Shown here piece after piece: positions 1 to 8,934 of a DNA stretch of 64,000 bases (the stretch's first letter is position 1; the number at the start of each line of letters is the position of its first letter). The notes under the pieces are model-generated. The model had not been told where the DNA came from and ran no database searches. It was given only the letters and a program-made list of their open reading frames with translations. The DNA is from Phycisphaerales bacterium (lineage in GTDB: Bacteria > Planctomycetota > Phycisphaerae > Phycisphaerales > SM1A02), in contig JANQEQ010000148.1 of assembly GCA_028278245.1 (NCBI GenBank), positions 62,001 to 126,000 of the forward strand. The letters are read 5' to 3'. Position numbers and translations under genes: made by a program.

Positions 1-36
1 AGCATATTCGCATAATTCCTCATACAGGTTTTTCCG

Positions 37-1008
37 ATGATTAAACGCATTCTCATAACCGGCGGGGCGGGCTTCCTCGGGTCTCATCTCTGTGATCGAC
101 TTGTTGAACAGGGACAGGATGTGATTTGTGTGGACAATTTCTTCACCAGCCAGAAATCAAACATCGCGCATTTGCTGGATTGGCCGAACTTCGAGTTGAT
201 TCGGCACGACATCACGCACCCGTTGTTCCTGGAGGTTGATGAGATTTACAATCTCGCCTGCCCTGCTGCTCCCGGGCATTATCAATACAATCCCATCAAG
301 ACGACTAAAACATCGGTGATGGGTGCGATCAACGTGCTCGGTCTGGCCAAGCGCGTCAACGCCAAATTGTTCCATTCATCAACCAGCGAGGTCTACGGCG
401 ATCCAGATGTGCATCCCCAGCCGGAATCCTATCGTGGTAATGTCAATTGCATCGGACCCCGCGCCTGTTATGACGAAGGCAAGCGGGCTGCGGAAACTTT
501 AATGTTCGACTACCGCAGGCAGAATCACGTCAACATTCGCGTCGTGAGGATATTCAATACATACGGACCTCGCATGCATCCTTTCGATGGTCGCGTCGTC
601 AGCAATTTCATCCGCCAGGCACTCAGAGGCGACAACATCACAATCTACGGCGACGGCAAGCAGACGCGATCGTTCTGCTTCGTCGATGATCTCATCGATG
701 GCTTCATCAAAATGATGGACGCCCCTGATGACTTCCCCGGTCCGGTCAATCTGGGTAATCCCGGTGAATTCTCGATTCTGGAATTGGCGGAATTGGTACT
801 GGAATTGACCGGCTCATCCTCCAAAATTGTGCAGTCCAAGGAGTTGCCCGAGGATGATCCCCTGCAACGTCAGCCGGATATCACATTAGCCAGAGAAAAA
901 CTGGACTGGGAACCGAAGATTCCCCTGCGCGAGGGGCTGGCTGAGACAGTGAAATGGTTCCAGGGAGTAGATCTGTCGAGCTTCCGGGCTCCGACCCCCA
1001 ATTATTGA
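37..1008 (+). CDS. UDP-glucuronate decarboxylase (UDP-xylose synthase)
   Basis: Extended short-chain dehydrogenase/reductase of 323 residues that should convert UDP-glucuronate to UDP-xylose in the cytoplasm. The Rossmann nucleotide-binding motif GGAGFLGS is at residues 9-16, and the catalytic YxxxK is Y145/K149 in the family-typical context [10 protein letters not shown] Ser/Thr-rich STSEVYGDP stretch precedes it, and the NTYGPRM and [14 protein letters not shown] blocks are typical of bacterial UXS rather than of dTDP-glucose dehydratases. Length matches the family. The start ATG is the first one and keeps the full Rossmann fold. Two glycosyltransferase genes follow on the same strand (112-bp and 24-bp gaps), so it probably supplies a sugar nucleotide for their glycan. 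A related UDP-sugar epimerase is less likely given the CPAAPGHYQ motif. Confidence 0.93.
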   Translation: MIKRILITGGAGFLGSHLCDRLVEQGQDVICVDNFFTSQKSNIAHLLDWPNFELIRHDITHPLFLEVDEIYNLACPAAPGHYQYNPIKTTKTSVMGAINVLGLAKRVNAKLFHSSTSEVYGDPDVHPQPESYRGNVNCIGPRACYDEGKRAAETLMFDYRRQNHVNIRVVRIFNTYGPRMHPFDGRVVSNFIRQALRGDNITIYGDGKQTRSFCFVDDLIDGFIKMMDAPDDFPGPVNLGNPGEFSILELAELVLELTGSSSKIVQSKELPEDDPLQRQPDITLAREKLDWEPKIPLREGLAETVKWFQGVDLSSFRAPTPNY

Positions 1009-1120
1009 GCCTGTCTATGAGTTGAGCAGGATCGCAGGCGGCACATCCTGCAGAATGTCCCAACAGAAGGTATCCTGATTGGTTGCGCTCTTGATATAGC
1101 ATGGCCACGGAGATACCACC

Positions 1121-2851
1121 TTGAATCTGACTGAGTTACAGGCAAAGGAATTACATAACTGGGATGACATCAGCGCTGTGCTGGATGCGTTGGCGGATCA
1201 GCACAATCCTCCACAGATCACGGCTGAGCAATTGATGAAGTTCGATATTCCGGGAATTGCGTTTATCACCTTTGCCTATGACATCGACGGCGTAAGTATT
1301 GAAATTGCCAAATACGCACAATGTCTGGAACAATTGATTGGTGAGAAGAGCAAGCACACAACTATTCATTGTGTTGGTGGCAACTTTGCTGAAAAAGCAG
1401 ATTTTGTGCTCGAACCGCGCTGGCAGCGTAAACAACTTCCTCATGCAGATGGGTGGGATAAATGGCAACAAGGTAAATGGTTCTCACGCTTGTTTTACGA
1501 AGACATGCCGGAGAATTCCGATACCTCAGCCGAAGTAGCGCGCGAGATTTGGCAACAAGCTGTCACCCTCACCCAGCACATGTGTGATTACATCCAGGAA
1601 CACAACATCGGCCTGCTTATCCCGGTCAACGTCAATTCCAATCCCGGCAATCTTGCCTACGCCCTGGCGATCGTATTGACATCTGAAGTGCTGAGCGTGC
1701 CGGTGATCAACAACAACCACGATTTCTACTGGGAAGGGGGTACGCCCTTTTCCGAGCGCGCCGATGAGCATATTCCCGGGCCGCGTGATCACTTTTTCCA
1801 TAACGAAAACAACCAGTCGTTTTTCCAATGTTTTGAACGGATTATTCCCTGGAACGGAAAGCACTGGATTCAAGTCAATATCAATCCAATGCAGACGCAG
1901 TGGATGACCAAAGATCATCAGTTCAAGCCGGACGATGTATTTGAAATCGGTACGCTGATTGAAGATGCATTCTTTGAGCCGTGTACCGGAGAGGAAAAGC
2001 GCATGCACCGCTGGCGCATGGCACACATTCTCTCGGATGGCTTTCCCATAGTCACCACTGTTTCCGTCGATGAACACTTGAAAAATCTCGGTTCATGGAT
2101 GAACAACCAGCGCCCGATCATGTGCGGCATCGCGAGCGATTTGAAGGTGGACATTGCCTCCCCTGATTCGTTTTACGTCTTGCAGCCGACTCGGATCGTT
2201 GAGCGCAAGCGTATCGAGCGCGATTGGGAATTGCTTGATGCGGTGCTTCATCATCCCAGGTTCCGCGATATCTTTGAAGAATTTGCCCTGATGACATTAA
2301 CCCTGCACATCACCGGCCCGGTACCGATTGAACACCAGGCCGACCTGGAAAAGGTACTGCACACGTACCGTGATGTGGTGAGCAACCTGCCGGAGGATAT
2401 TGCCAGGCGGGTGTTCGTGGCGTTCAGTGTGGGAACAGAAGATCACCCCTCTCTCCACGAAAATGATATGGGCAAACTCAACATCGTCAGCATCTATCAA
2501 CTGGCGGACATGGTGCTCTTTCCCAGTCTGACGGAAGGGCGCGGGCTGCCTATTCTGGAGTCAGCCGCGGCGGGTGTGCCGATCGTGTGCAGCCGCTATC
2601 AACCGGAAGATGTCTTTGCGGCAGTGGTAGGTGAGCACCTGCCCGAATCAGAACAGGTCATTTACGATCTGTTTCCCGAGGGAGAATTCTCCGAGGAATT
2701 TGTAGAACAGGTGGCGGATCTACTGCTGAAACCCTTCGACCGCGAGGAACGCACCGAGCACAATCGGGCTGCCGTTCGCAACCGTTATTCCATGGATGCA
2801 ATGGTGAAAAATTTCGGCACTTATATTTCACGATTGGCGGATAAAACCTAA
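1121..2851 (+). CDS. Large GT4-type glycosyltransferase
   Basis: Protein of 576 residues with a GT-B fold. The C-terminal half carries the GT4 donor-binding signature, LFPSLTEGRGLPILESAAAG, with the paired glutamates E-x7-E, and ends in the usual helical tail. The N-terminal half is longer than in typical 380-residue GT4 enzymes and contains an NVNSNPGNLAYALAI segment. That arrangement recalls larger sucrose-phosphate-synthase-like GT4 proteins, but donor and acceptor cannot be told from sequence. The start is a TTG. The nearby ATG at 1101 is out of frame, and the next in-frame ATG (residue 39) would remove conserved-looking sequence. It lies between UXS and a second GT4 gene, 24 bp from the latter, suggesting one transcript. 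The Shine-Dalgarno is weak (GGAG at about 1109). Confidence 0.85.
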   Translation: MNLTELQAKELHNWDDISAVLDALADQHNPPQITAEQLMKFDIPGIAFITFAYDIDGVSIEIAKYAQCLEQLIGEKSKHTTIHCVGGNFAEKADFVLEPRWQRKQLPHADGWDKWQQGKWFSRLFYEDMPENSDTSAEVAREIWQQAVTLTQHMCDYIQEHNIGLLIPVNVNSNPGNLAYALAIVLTSEVLSVPVINNNHDFYWEGGTPFSERADEHIPGPRDHFFHNENNQSFFQCFERIIPWNGKHWIQVNINPMQTQWMTKDHQFKPDDVFEIGTLIEDAFFEPCTGEEKRMHRWRMAHILSDGFPIVTTVSVDEHLKNLGSWMNNQRPIMCGIASDLKVDIASPDSFYVLQPTRIVERKRIERDWELLDAVLHHPRFRDIFEEFALMTLTLHITGPVPIEHQADLEKVLHTYRDVVSNLPEDIARRVFVAFSVGTEDHPSLHENDMGKLNIVSIYQLADMVLFPSLTEGRGLPILESAAAGVPIVCSRYQPEDVFAAVVGEHLPESEQVIYDLFPEGEFSEEFVEQVADLLLKPFDREERTEHNRAAVRNRYSMDAMVKNFGTYISRLADKT

Positions 2852-2875
2852 CTTGATTACCGGGAGGTTTTGAAC

Positions 2876-4006
2876 ATGCGCGTTTGTTTTCTTGAAGACA
2901 CTTATCTCCACGGCGGAACGCAGATCTGGGTATCAGAAGCGATCCGCGCGTTCCACAAGCAAGGCGTTGAGATCACCCTGCTCACCGCGACCGACGGTTT
3001 CAATGCGAAAAATGCCGCCGAGCTTGATATCAAACTGGTCACGTATGATTTTGAGGAGATTGTGAAGAAAGAAGCCAAACACCGCGCTGCGTGGGCTGAT
3101 GCGCTGAGTGATGCCGATGTGGCGGTCTGTACCGTGCATCCTCCTCGCGATGGATTCCACTGCTCCGTGTTTGGGGCGGAGGTGATCCACGAAAATAATT
3201 TCTCGACAGTGCTCCTGCCCAAGACTGGTACGATCGTTCCCGAATATTTGCGCGAGTTTTATGCGCCGACCCAGCCCATCAACTCCCACGTCATCAGCAT
3301 CACCAACTTCACGCGTGAATACCTTATCGATTCCTACGGCATACCCGCCGATCAGGTTTCACTTGTCTACCAGGGAACGGATGTACAGGCCTTTACCCGC
3401 GATGCAGCCCGTCAAACAGAAGCACAACAGCGCTATCAACTCCCCGAAGGGGCCGGTCCGGTGCTGGGGAACGTCGGCTCGTTTGAAGAGCGCAAGGGGC
3501 AGGTCGTCCTGCTGGAAGCGATCAAACAGGCCCGCACCCAACTCCCCGATATTCATCTGATGATGGTGGGTGACGGTCCGGACGAAGCGATGCTCAAACA
3601 GAAGATCAGTGAATGGGATCTGCAAGCAAACGTCACCATGTTCCCCTTCACGAAGGAGCCGGTGTACGTCTTTGAGGTGATCGACATTCTCGTACTGTCC
3701 AGTCTGTACAAGGAAGGTTTGCCCAACGTGTTGCTGGAATCATTGGCTATGGAAGTACCGGTCATCTCCAGCAAGATGGCGGGAGTACCCGAAGCGGTCA
3801 TTGAAGGCGAAACGGGTTACATGGTCACGCCCGGTGACGTGAACGAGCTGGCCGAGGCGATTGTGAAACTCGGATCCGATGCGGACCTGCGTCAGAAAAT
3901 GGGCCAAACCGGCTGCACGATGATGACGGAGAAGTTCGACAAGCAACACCAGTTCCAAGCGTTCATTGATTTCTTTGAGATGATCACCCGGCGCTTCATA
4001 GGATAA
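2876..4006 (+). CDS. GT4 glycosyltransferase
   Basis: GT-B glycosyltransferase of 376 residues. The N-terminal acceptor domain opens with MRVCFLEDTYLHGGTQ, whose glycine loop is typical of GT4. The C-terminal donor domain contains GNVGSFEERKGQ and YKEGLPNVLLESLAMEVPVI, with the catalytic E-x7-E pair. The ATG at 2876 is preferred over the TTG at 2870 because GGGAGG (2862-2867) lies 8 bases upstream of the ATG. It is the third gene of the apparent UXS-GT-GT operon and most likely adds a sugar to a lipid-linked or surface glycan at the cytoplasmic membrane. The substrate is unknown. A hairpin at 4039-4058 follows the stop codon. Confidence 0.88.
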   Translation: MRVCFLEDTYLHGGTQIWVSEAIRAFHKQGVEITLLTATDGFNAKNAAELDIKLVTYDFEEIVKKEAKHRAAWADALSDADVAVCTVHPPRDGFHCSVFGAEVIHENNFSTVLLPKTGTIVPEYLREFYAPTQPINSHVISITNFTREYLIDSYGIPADQVSLVYQGTDVQAFTRDAARQTEAQQRYQLPEGAGPVLGNVGSFEERKGQVVLLEAIKQARTQLPDIHLMMVGDGPDEAMLKQKISEWDLQANVTMFPFTKEPVYVFEVIDILVLSSLYKEGLPNVLLESLAMEVPVISSKMAGVPEAVIEGETGYMVTPGDVNELAEAIVKLGSDADLRQKMGQTGCTMMTEKFDKQHQFQAFIDFFEMITRRFIG

Positions 4007-4038
4007 ATGTGTTTATATGTGTGGGGGGGTTTTCGTAG

Positions 4039-4058
4039 GTCGGGTCCACAGACCCGAC
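4039..4058 (+). terminator. Hairpin after glycosyltransferase operon
   Basis: GTCGGGT (4039-4045) and ACCCGAC (4052-4058) form a perfect 7-bp stem with a 6-base loop, 33 bases after the stop of the glycosyltransferase. A G7 run at 4023-4029 precedes it. No good T-tract follows, so it may be a transcript end/stability structure or part of a dispersed repeat rather than an intrinsic terminator. Confidence 0.4.
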
Positions 4059-4079
4059 ATTTATATCTACGCCAGGAAG

Positions 4080-4164
4080 TTCACCACAGAGAGCCACGGA
4101 GACCACGGAGATGGATGAAGAACAATTGTGAATCCCTCCGTGATCTCTGTGCACTCCGTGGTAA
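4080..4164. repeat. CACGGAG-type imperfect inverted repeat, copy 1
   Basis: The left arm (4081-4110) is built from ACCACAGAG, CCACGGAG and CCACGGAG units. The right arm (about 4136-4163) carries CTCCGTG, CTCTGTG and CTCCGTGG. The reverse complement of the right arm matches the left arm in most positions, with about 25 bases between the arms. A second element with CACGGAG arms lies at 19089-19196. Such heptamer-like repeats occur in intergenic DNA of several bacterial phyla (recalled, not searched). The element could form a long hairpin in RNA. Confidence 0.6.
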
Positions 4165-4234
4165 ATGCTTTTCCACTGTTTGAGGGCAAGGGTGAGGGGT
4201 GTTATCCATGCATGAGTATTTTGTGTGTGGGGTG

Positions 4235-4240
4235 TATAAT
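4235..4240 (+). promoter_or_regulatory. Possible -10 element (TATAAT)
   Basis: A perfect TATAAT lies 32 bases before the ATG of the 115-residue gene at 4272. No convincing -35 hexamer is seen at 16-18 bp, so support is modest. Confidence 0.3.
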
Positions 4241-4271
4241 ACCGTATCCACTTCGTGTAAGGGGATCACCC

Positions 4272-4619
4272 ATGAACGCTTGGATACAACACGCAGACTA
4301 CACAGATGAAAGTGTAAACGTCGGCTCGCTTGATATGGCCCTTTCCATCTGGCAGGCCATCAACGCACCATCTGAAGATCAACTTATGCAGGAACTGGAA
4401 TCCCGCGGGGAAGAATTCTGTCCTTGGGGCTATGGCATCACCGGCAGTGACAAAGGTCCTTTCAGCTTCCATGCTTACCGCGAATCGCCGGAAGATGACA
4501 CCTTCGCCGTACGCTTCCAGAAAAACTACCTTGATAAGACATTTGAAGGATTACAGTCGAGCGAAGTCGAATCGAATATCGAACAGTACTTCAATGATCC
4601 TGATGCGATATTTGGATAG
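4272..4619 (+). CDS. Conserved-looking small protein, function unknown
   Basis: 115-residue acidic soluble protein with no signal peptide or membrane segment. I do not recognise the family. Aromatic residues cluster in the middle (FCPWGYGIT, FSFHAYR), and the sequence looks like a compact globular domain. The ATG at 4272 is preferred to an upstream ATG at 4128 because AAGGGG (4259-4264) precedes it at proper spacing, and because the longer form would translate the CACGGAG repeat. It runs convergently into the TPR gene, with one base between the two stop codons. That tight packing hints at a shared history with the ATPase/TPR module, but no functional link can be shown. Confidence 0.6.
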   Translation: MNAWIQHADYTDESVNVGSLDMALSIWQAINAPSEDQLMQELESRGEEFCPWGYGITGSDKGPFSFHAYRESPEDDTFAVRFQKNYLDKTFEGLQSSEVESNIEQYFNDPDAIFG

Positions 4620-4620
4620 A

Positions 4621-6132
4621 TCAATTTAGTTCGTTAATTGCTTCCTGCATTCTCTTAACCATATGCGGCATATCAACCCTCTCGAAAAGATCTCGTGCTT
4701 GTGACCACAGATGCCGTGCTTCATCAACATTGTTTCGTAAGTTAGCAAGTGAACCGAGATTACAGAAAGTATTTGCGATTTGTACCTGATTCCCAAGTTT
4801 CTCGTTAATTTCAAGAACCTGATTAAATAACCTCTCGGAATCTTCAAGATCACCGAGTTCTCGTGCGATTAGTCCTAGATTTCCATACTGGTTTGCCATG
4901 CCCTCTAAATCACCGATTTGTTCCTGAATTTCAAGGGCCTTGCGATAAAAATGGATAGCTGATTCTAGATCCCCTTGAGCGGAAGCACATAATCCAAGAT
5001 TACCATAGTCACTCGCCATTCCTTGCTTATTTCCGAGTTGCTTGTCAATCTCTAATGCTTTGATATGTAATTTCTTGGCTGAACCGTAATTTCCACGCTT
5101 ATGTGCAATATTACCAAGATTCCCGTAGTCGATTGCTTGTCCTTCGTTGTGATTAAGTTGAATGGCTATATCAAGTGACTTGTTAAAATATACTTCTGCT
5201 TCATCAATGTTTCCGCGAGAATCTTCAATAAGTCCCAGATTATTATAACATACAGCTATCCCTTCCTTATCACGAAGTTGCTGATAAAGGTTAAGAGCCT
5301 CACGAAACATAGCCTTCGCTTTGTCAAGATCACCGCGTGTAAGAGCGATCAAACCAATACTACCGTAGTCAATCGCCATGCCGGCCTTATTATTGAGTCT
5401 GGAGTCTATTTCTAGAGATTGATCATGGACTAATTCTGCTTTATCTAGGTTACCAATTAATTTGTGTAACCATGCAATTTCATCAAGCCATAAGCGAACA
5501 TGATGCACCATAACAGAATCAGGATTTGGACCGACTTCCTCTATCCGTTGGTGTAATTCAGCAATGCGAAATTGTTTTTCATCAATACTGAGGTTACTTG
5601 CTAGCAAGAGATCCCCGGATGCCTTATCCGATAGGGCTTTTAAGGGTGCTACCATTTCAGACACAAAATCAAACTGGTGACTTCGCCAGGCCCAGAAATC
5701 TCTTGCTTCTTTTATCAGTAATGTGGCTGCGTATTCAGGCAGCCAGAAAACCACAGGACAAGGGAACGTATTTTTCCACAGCTCGCGAGATGCATTAAGA
5801 GAACGCAGAATGGGATGAGTTGATTCTGAAGAAGAAAGAGAAGCTTCAAGATTTGTTATAAATAGTGTCTGGTATTCTGCATTCTCTATTTTATTTTCTG
5901 CGCAATCTAAAACATCAAAGGCATCATCCGGAAGATACAGGATATAAATACCATCCTCCTCAGAACGAAGCGTTTCGATGATGTAATCCCTCAATGCAGG
6001 GCTGTTGCATACAGCAATGCTGATAGAGAATGTACCTTGTGAAGCAGCCAGCATCCGTCTCAAAGCATACAATTCTGCAGCCTGACGCGCGGATTCAGTA
6101 TTGGATGAGAGCTTGATATGATCCTTACTCAT
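4621..6132 (-). CDS. TPR protein with N-terminal STAND-like region (module partner)
   Basis: 503-residue cytosolic protein. Residues 1 to about 190 form a non-repeat domain with alternating beta/alpha character, including GTFSISIAVCN, GIYILYLPDD, LFITNLEASL, CPVVFWLPEY and FWAWRSHQFDF. This could be a P-loop-type or inactive STAND-like fold, because strand-like segments are present but no Walker A motif is. From about residue 200 to the end there are roughly seven tetratricopeptide repeats of 40 residues, with a recurring YGNLG.IA...GDL..A motif of the kinesin-light-chain/nephrocystin type. The start ATG overlaps the stop of the upstream ATPase (ATGA, 6129-6132), implying translational coupling. 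DNA here is visibly AT-richer than in recA or the ribosomal genes. A sensor or scaffold role in a conflict (defence) system is inference. Confidence 0.85.
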   Translation of the reverse strand: MSKDHIKLSSNTESARQAAELYALRRMLAASQGTFSISIAVCNSPALRDYIIETLRSEEDGIYILYLPDDAFDVLDCAENKIENAEYQTLFITNLEASLSSSESTHPILRSLNASRELWKNTFPCPVVFWLPEYAATLLIKEARDFWAWRSHQFDFVSEMVAPLKALSDKASGDLLLASNLSIDEKQFRIAELHQRIEEVGPNPDSVMVHHVRLWLDEIAWLHKLIGNLDKAELVHDQSLEIDSRLNNKAGMAIDYGSIGLIALTRGDLDKAKAMFREALNLYQQLRDKEGIAVCYNNLGLIEDSRGNIDEAEVYFNKSLDIAIQLNHNEGQAIDYGNLGNIAHKRGNYGSAKKLHIKALEIDKQLGNKQGMASDYGNLGLCASAQGDLESAIHFYRKALEIQEQIGDLEGMANQYGNLGLIARELGDLEDSERLFNQVLEINEKLGNQVQIANTFCNLGSLANLRNNVDEARHLWSQARDLFERVDMPHMVKRMQEAINELN

Positions 6133-7442
6133 TCAGTAGGCTCGTCGGGAGGATCGGGAATAAGAGGATTCACGTTGTACCATTCATTTTCATTCGAATA
6201 TTGAAGGATAGCACGACTGTCTAATAGGTCGCGCACAATGGGTTCGTTGTCATCTGTTCGTTCAATCATTCCGGTTTGCATTACAGTATGAATGATTGGC
6301 CAATGTTTCTTGTGAAGTTCCCTTGCGAAAGCTCTGCGACTATCCCGAGCAGCTCGTTCAACAGAAGCAGGTGTAATGGGGAATCCTGCGCCAACAATGG
6401 CATCACGGATCAGTATCATGAGTTCACGAGGTTGGCCTCCGCAGAGACGAATGAGTTCTGTTTCCACTGCATTTGATTCAAATACATCTTCATGACGTGC
6501 TTGCGCATGATCAAGCCTCTTTTGAATCATTTCTCGTAGTTGCTGATATCCTGGTTCATGCGGCGCAGTGCTTGGCGGTTTTTCGGATATCTTGATCATA
6601 GGGATGACAGGTGTGGGACCGCCATATAGATCTGCAATGTTCTGTTCAACGTTGGAGTATGCAAGCGCCAGCGGCATCGTGTACAGAACATGACAGGCAA
6701 AAGCACGCAATTGTGACTCACGATGGATAAACAGATATTCCCCTGTTGAGCAGTCCATCCCATGCTGTTTGCGAAGAATCATCTTATCTAGGTCGTCTAC
6801 GATGATAATGAGCCGTTCATAGCCCAACTTCTTCAATTCCTTCTCAGCCAAGCCGATGACATCATTCGCGGCTGTGAGTAAATCTTTTGTTCGCGGTTCA
6901 AGAAGAGCACGTATCTTCTTGCGAGTATCTGGACCACTCTTAATCGAGCCGGAAAGTTTCAGGAGACCTGTATCCAAATCAAGGGATTCGAAATCAATAT
7001 CACTTCCTAATAGTTCTTTCGTTTGCTCAAATATTTTCGTGAAGTAACTTGGTTTAAGATCAATATGTGCTCTCGCTCGAAGCTGACCGGCTAACTGTCG
7101 AATCATAGCTGTAAGAACATCAGGAAAATCGACGTCATTGCGTTCGATATCCTTGTCAGCCTCACAGAAAACAACAAAGTATCGAGGGGAACAATCTTCC
7201 AAGATATTTTGAAGACGGTGCAGTTCTGTCGTTTTTCCACTTCCACGATGACCGGCCAAGATTCTGCAGAGTGGCTTTGTTGAAAGGCGAATGCGTTCTG
7301 CGATTCGATCTACTGGACCAACACCGTCTTCATCACCACGAATCACATCAAGATCTACGTAAAGATCAGATTGACCCGGTCCAAGTGGAGCAGGATCGAA
7401 AGCGGCGTACACAGCTTTTGTCAACTCTTGTGTGTCAGTCAT
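6129..7442 (-). CDS. P-loop ATPase of a putative STAND/AAA-type conflict module
   Basis: 437-residue ATPase. Walker A GHRGSGKT falls near residues 64-71 and Walker B, a hydrophobic strand ending in VDDLD, near 212-219. Between them is a helical insertion (about residues 110-205). A CGGQPRELM motif near residue 345 looks like a lid/sensor-2 region, and the C-terminus resembles a winged helix. This layout fits Orc1/Cdc6-like or STAND-like AAA+ ATPases. It lacks recognisable nuclease, helicase or transporter motifs. The ATG at 7442 was chosen; a GTG lies two codons upstream, and neither has a clear Shine-Dalgarno. It overlaps the TPR gene by four bases, so the two products probably form a complex. 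AT-rich composition suggests acquisition. Confidence 0.85.
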   Translation of the reverse strand: MTDTQELTKAVYAAFDPAPLGPGQSDLYVDLDVIRGDEDGVGPVDRIAERIRLSTKPLCRILAGHRGSGKTTELHRLQNILEDCSPRYFVVFCEADKDIERNDVDFPDVLTAMIRQLAGQLRARAHIDLKPSYFTKIFEQTKELLGSDIDFESLDLDTGLLKLSGSIKSGPDTRKKIRALLEPRTKDLLTAANDVIGLAEKELKKLGYERLIIIVDDLDKMILRKQHGMDCSTGEYLFIHRESQLRAFACHVLYTMPLALAYSNVEQNIADLYGGPTPVIPMIKISEKPPSTAPHEPGYQQLREMIQKRLDHAQARHEDVFESNAVETELIRLCGGQPRELMILIRDAIVGAGFPITPASVERAARDSRRAFARELHKKHWPIIHTVMQTGMIERTDDNEPIVRDLLDSRAILQYSNENEWYNVNPLIPDPPDEPTE

Positions 7443-7608
7443 GCACACATTCTATACATAACGTTATAGCTAGTACGGCCGATTGCGAGGGATCATAATG
7501 AGGCCAGCTCGCTGCAGAGTCAGTTGGGAGCCCAATTTGGGATCTTCTTCGTTTCTTGTGGATTATCTCAAAGTAGATATCCACCACAGATACCTCAAAC
7601 GTCTTCAA

Positions 7609-7652
7609 CCCAAACATTTCCCAAAATTTACCCAAAATATTCCCGAACATTC
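7609..7652. repeat. Four 11-bp direct repeats upstream of recA
   Basis: Four tandem units, CCCAAACATTT, CCCAAAATTTA, CCCAAAATATT and CCCGAACATTC, occupy 7609-7619, 7620-7630, 7631-7641 and 7642-7652. Each starts with CCC and recurs at exactly 11 bp, about one helical turn. A further CCGAACATT lies at 7690-7698, 47 bp after the matching part of unit 4. The array sits 63-106 bp before the recA start, so a protein-binding operator for recA or for the divergent ATPase gene is plausible. The SOS regulator's site in this lineage is not known to me. Confidence 0.6.
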
Positions 7653-7714
7653 CTTGCGTTGGTCGAGAATAACCATATCCTAGCGAATACCGAACATTGA
7701 CCAACTGAAAGGGC

Positions 7715-8866
7715 ATGGGTATGGTGTCAACATCAAAGAACGGCAAAGTCGATTCCCGCCTGTCAAGGGGGAAAATCAACAGGGATTCAGCAGAAATGGC
7801 CAACACAATGACGGAAGATAAATCTCGCCTGCAGGCGTTGGAACGCACTTTGAGCCAGATCGAAAAGACCTTCGGCTCCGGCTCGATCATGCGACTGGAC
7901 GAGGAGGCCCACCTTCACATCCCCGGCATCTCGACAGGGGCGATCAGCCTTGATCTGGCCTTGGGCGGACAGGGCGTCCCTCGGGGGCGGATCGTCGAGG
8001 TGTTCGGGCCGGAGAGTTCCGGAAAGACGACCCTGGCTCTCTCAATTGTCGCCAGTGCTCAGCAAACCGGAGGTGTAGCAGCATTTATCGATGCCGAGCA
8101 CGCACTGGATCCCGCCTGGGCCAGACGCATCGGCGTCAACCTCGATGAGATGCTCGTCTCTCAGCCGGACACCGGTGAGCAGGCGCTTGAGATCTGCGAG
8201 TTGCTGGTTCGCTCCAATGCTGTGGATGTCGTGGTGGTCGATTCCGTGGCAGCGCTCATCCCCCGGGCCGAAATCGAGGGTGAGATGGGTGACAGCCATG
8301 TCGGCCTGCAGGCTCGCCTCATGAGCCAGGCGATGCGCAAGCTCACCGGCGCGATTTCCAAGAGTGATACCGTGGTGATTTTCATCAACCAGTTGCGCGA
8401 AAAGATCGGCGTGATGTTCGGCTCTCCGGAAACAACCCCCGGCGGCCGCGCGTTGAAATTCTATTCCACGGTGCGGATCGATATTCGCCGCATCGGCGCA
8501 ATCAAGGATGCAGACAAGAACATCGGCAACCGGGTACGCGCCCGGGTCGTGAAAAACAAGATTGCCCCGCCGTTCCGTGATGCGGAATTTGACATCATGT
8601 TCAATGAAGGCATCAGCGCTTCCGGCGATCTGGTCGATCTTGCCGTGGCCGATGAGATCATCAAGAAATCAGGCGCGTGGTTCAGCTATGGTGAGATTCG
8701 ATTGGGGCAGGGTCGGGAAAATGCCAAGCAGTTCCTGCGCGATAATCTCGAACTCTTTGATGAGATCAAGCAGGCCGTCAGAGTGAAGCGGGGTATGGTT
8801 CCCGCAGACAAGCCGGAAACTGAAGCAGTAACCGAGGCAAAGAAAGAGCTGGCCAAGGCAAAGTAA
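7715..8866 (+). CDS. recA: Recombinase RecA
   Basis: 383-residue RecA, the DNA-dependent ATPase that forms filaments on single-stranded DNA for homologous recombination and SOS induction. Walker A GPESSGKT is at residues 98-105. The [19 protein letters not shown] Walker B/L1 region and the L2 [19 protein letters not shown] segment are present, and the C-terminus is Lys/Glu-rich as usual. AAAGGG at 7708-7713 fits an ATG at 7721 (spacer 7) better than the ATG at 7715. A third candidate at 7796 gives a product of more usual N-terminal length. It is monocistronic, preceded by an 11-bp repeat array and followed by a hairpin terminator. Confidence 0.97.
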   Translation: MGMVSTSKNGKVDSRLSRGKINRDSAEMANTMTEDKSRLQALERTLSQIEKTFGSGSIMRLDEEAHLHIPGISTGAISLDLALGGQGVPRGRIVEVFGPESSGKTTLALSIVASAQQTGGVAAFIDAEHALDPAWARRIGVNLDEMLVSQPDTGEQALEICELLVRSNAVDVVVVDSVAALIPRAEIEGEMGDSHVGLQARLMSQAMRKLTGAISKSDTVVIFINQLREKIGVMFGSPETTPGGRALKFYSTVRIDIRRIGAIKDADKNIGNRVRARVVKNKIAPPFRDAEFDIMFNEGISASGDLVDLAVADEIIKKSGAWFSYGEIRLGQGRENAKQFLRDNLELFDEIKQAVRVKRGMVPADKPETEAVTEAKKELAKAK

Positions 8867-8892
8867 CTTCAACTAACGCATAAGTTGATTCG

Positions 8893-8922
8893 AAAGACGC
8901 GGTAGGAGGTGGGCGCGTCTTT
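8893..8922 (+). terminator. recA terminator
   Basis: AAAGACGCG (8893-8901) pairs perfectly with CGCGTCTTT (8914-8922) around a 12-base loop, 27 bases after the recA stop codon. The arms end in A3/T3, so it may act in both directions and also end the convergent tricorn transcript. Confidence 0.7.
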
Positions 8923-8934
8923 CCCTTTCAATGG

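Noticed and set aside
4128-4271. N-terminal extension of the 115-residue protein
   Set aside because: It would translate the CACGGAG inverted repeat; a good Shine-Dalgarno supports the ATG at 4272.
4621-6132. Tandem 120-bp DNA units as a satellite repeat
   Set aside because: They are the codons of the 40-residue TPR motifs, diverged at DNA level, not a separate repeat element.
7435-7890. Minus-strand 151-codon frame overlapping recA start
   Set aside because: It is antisense to the recA N-terminus and to the 11-bp array, whose repeats give it a pseudo-regular protein sequence (FGNILGKFWEMFG).
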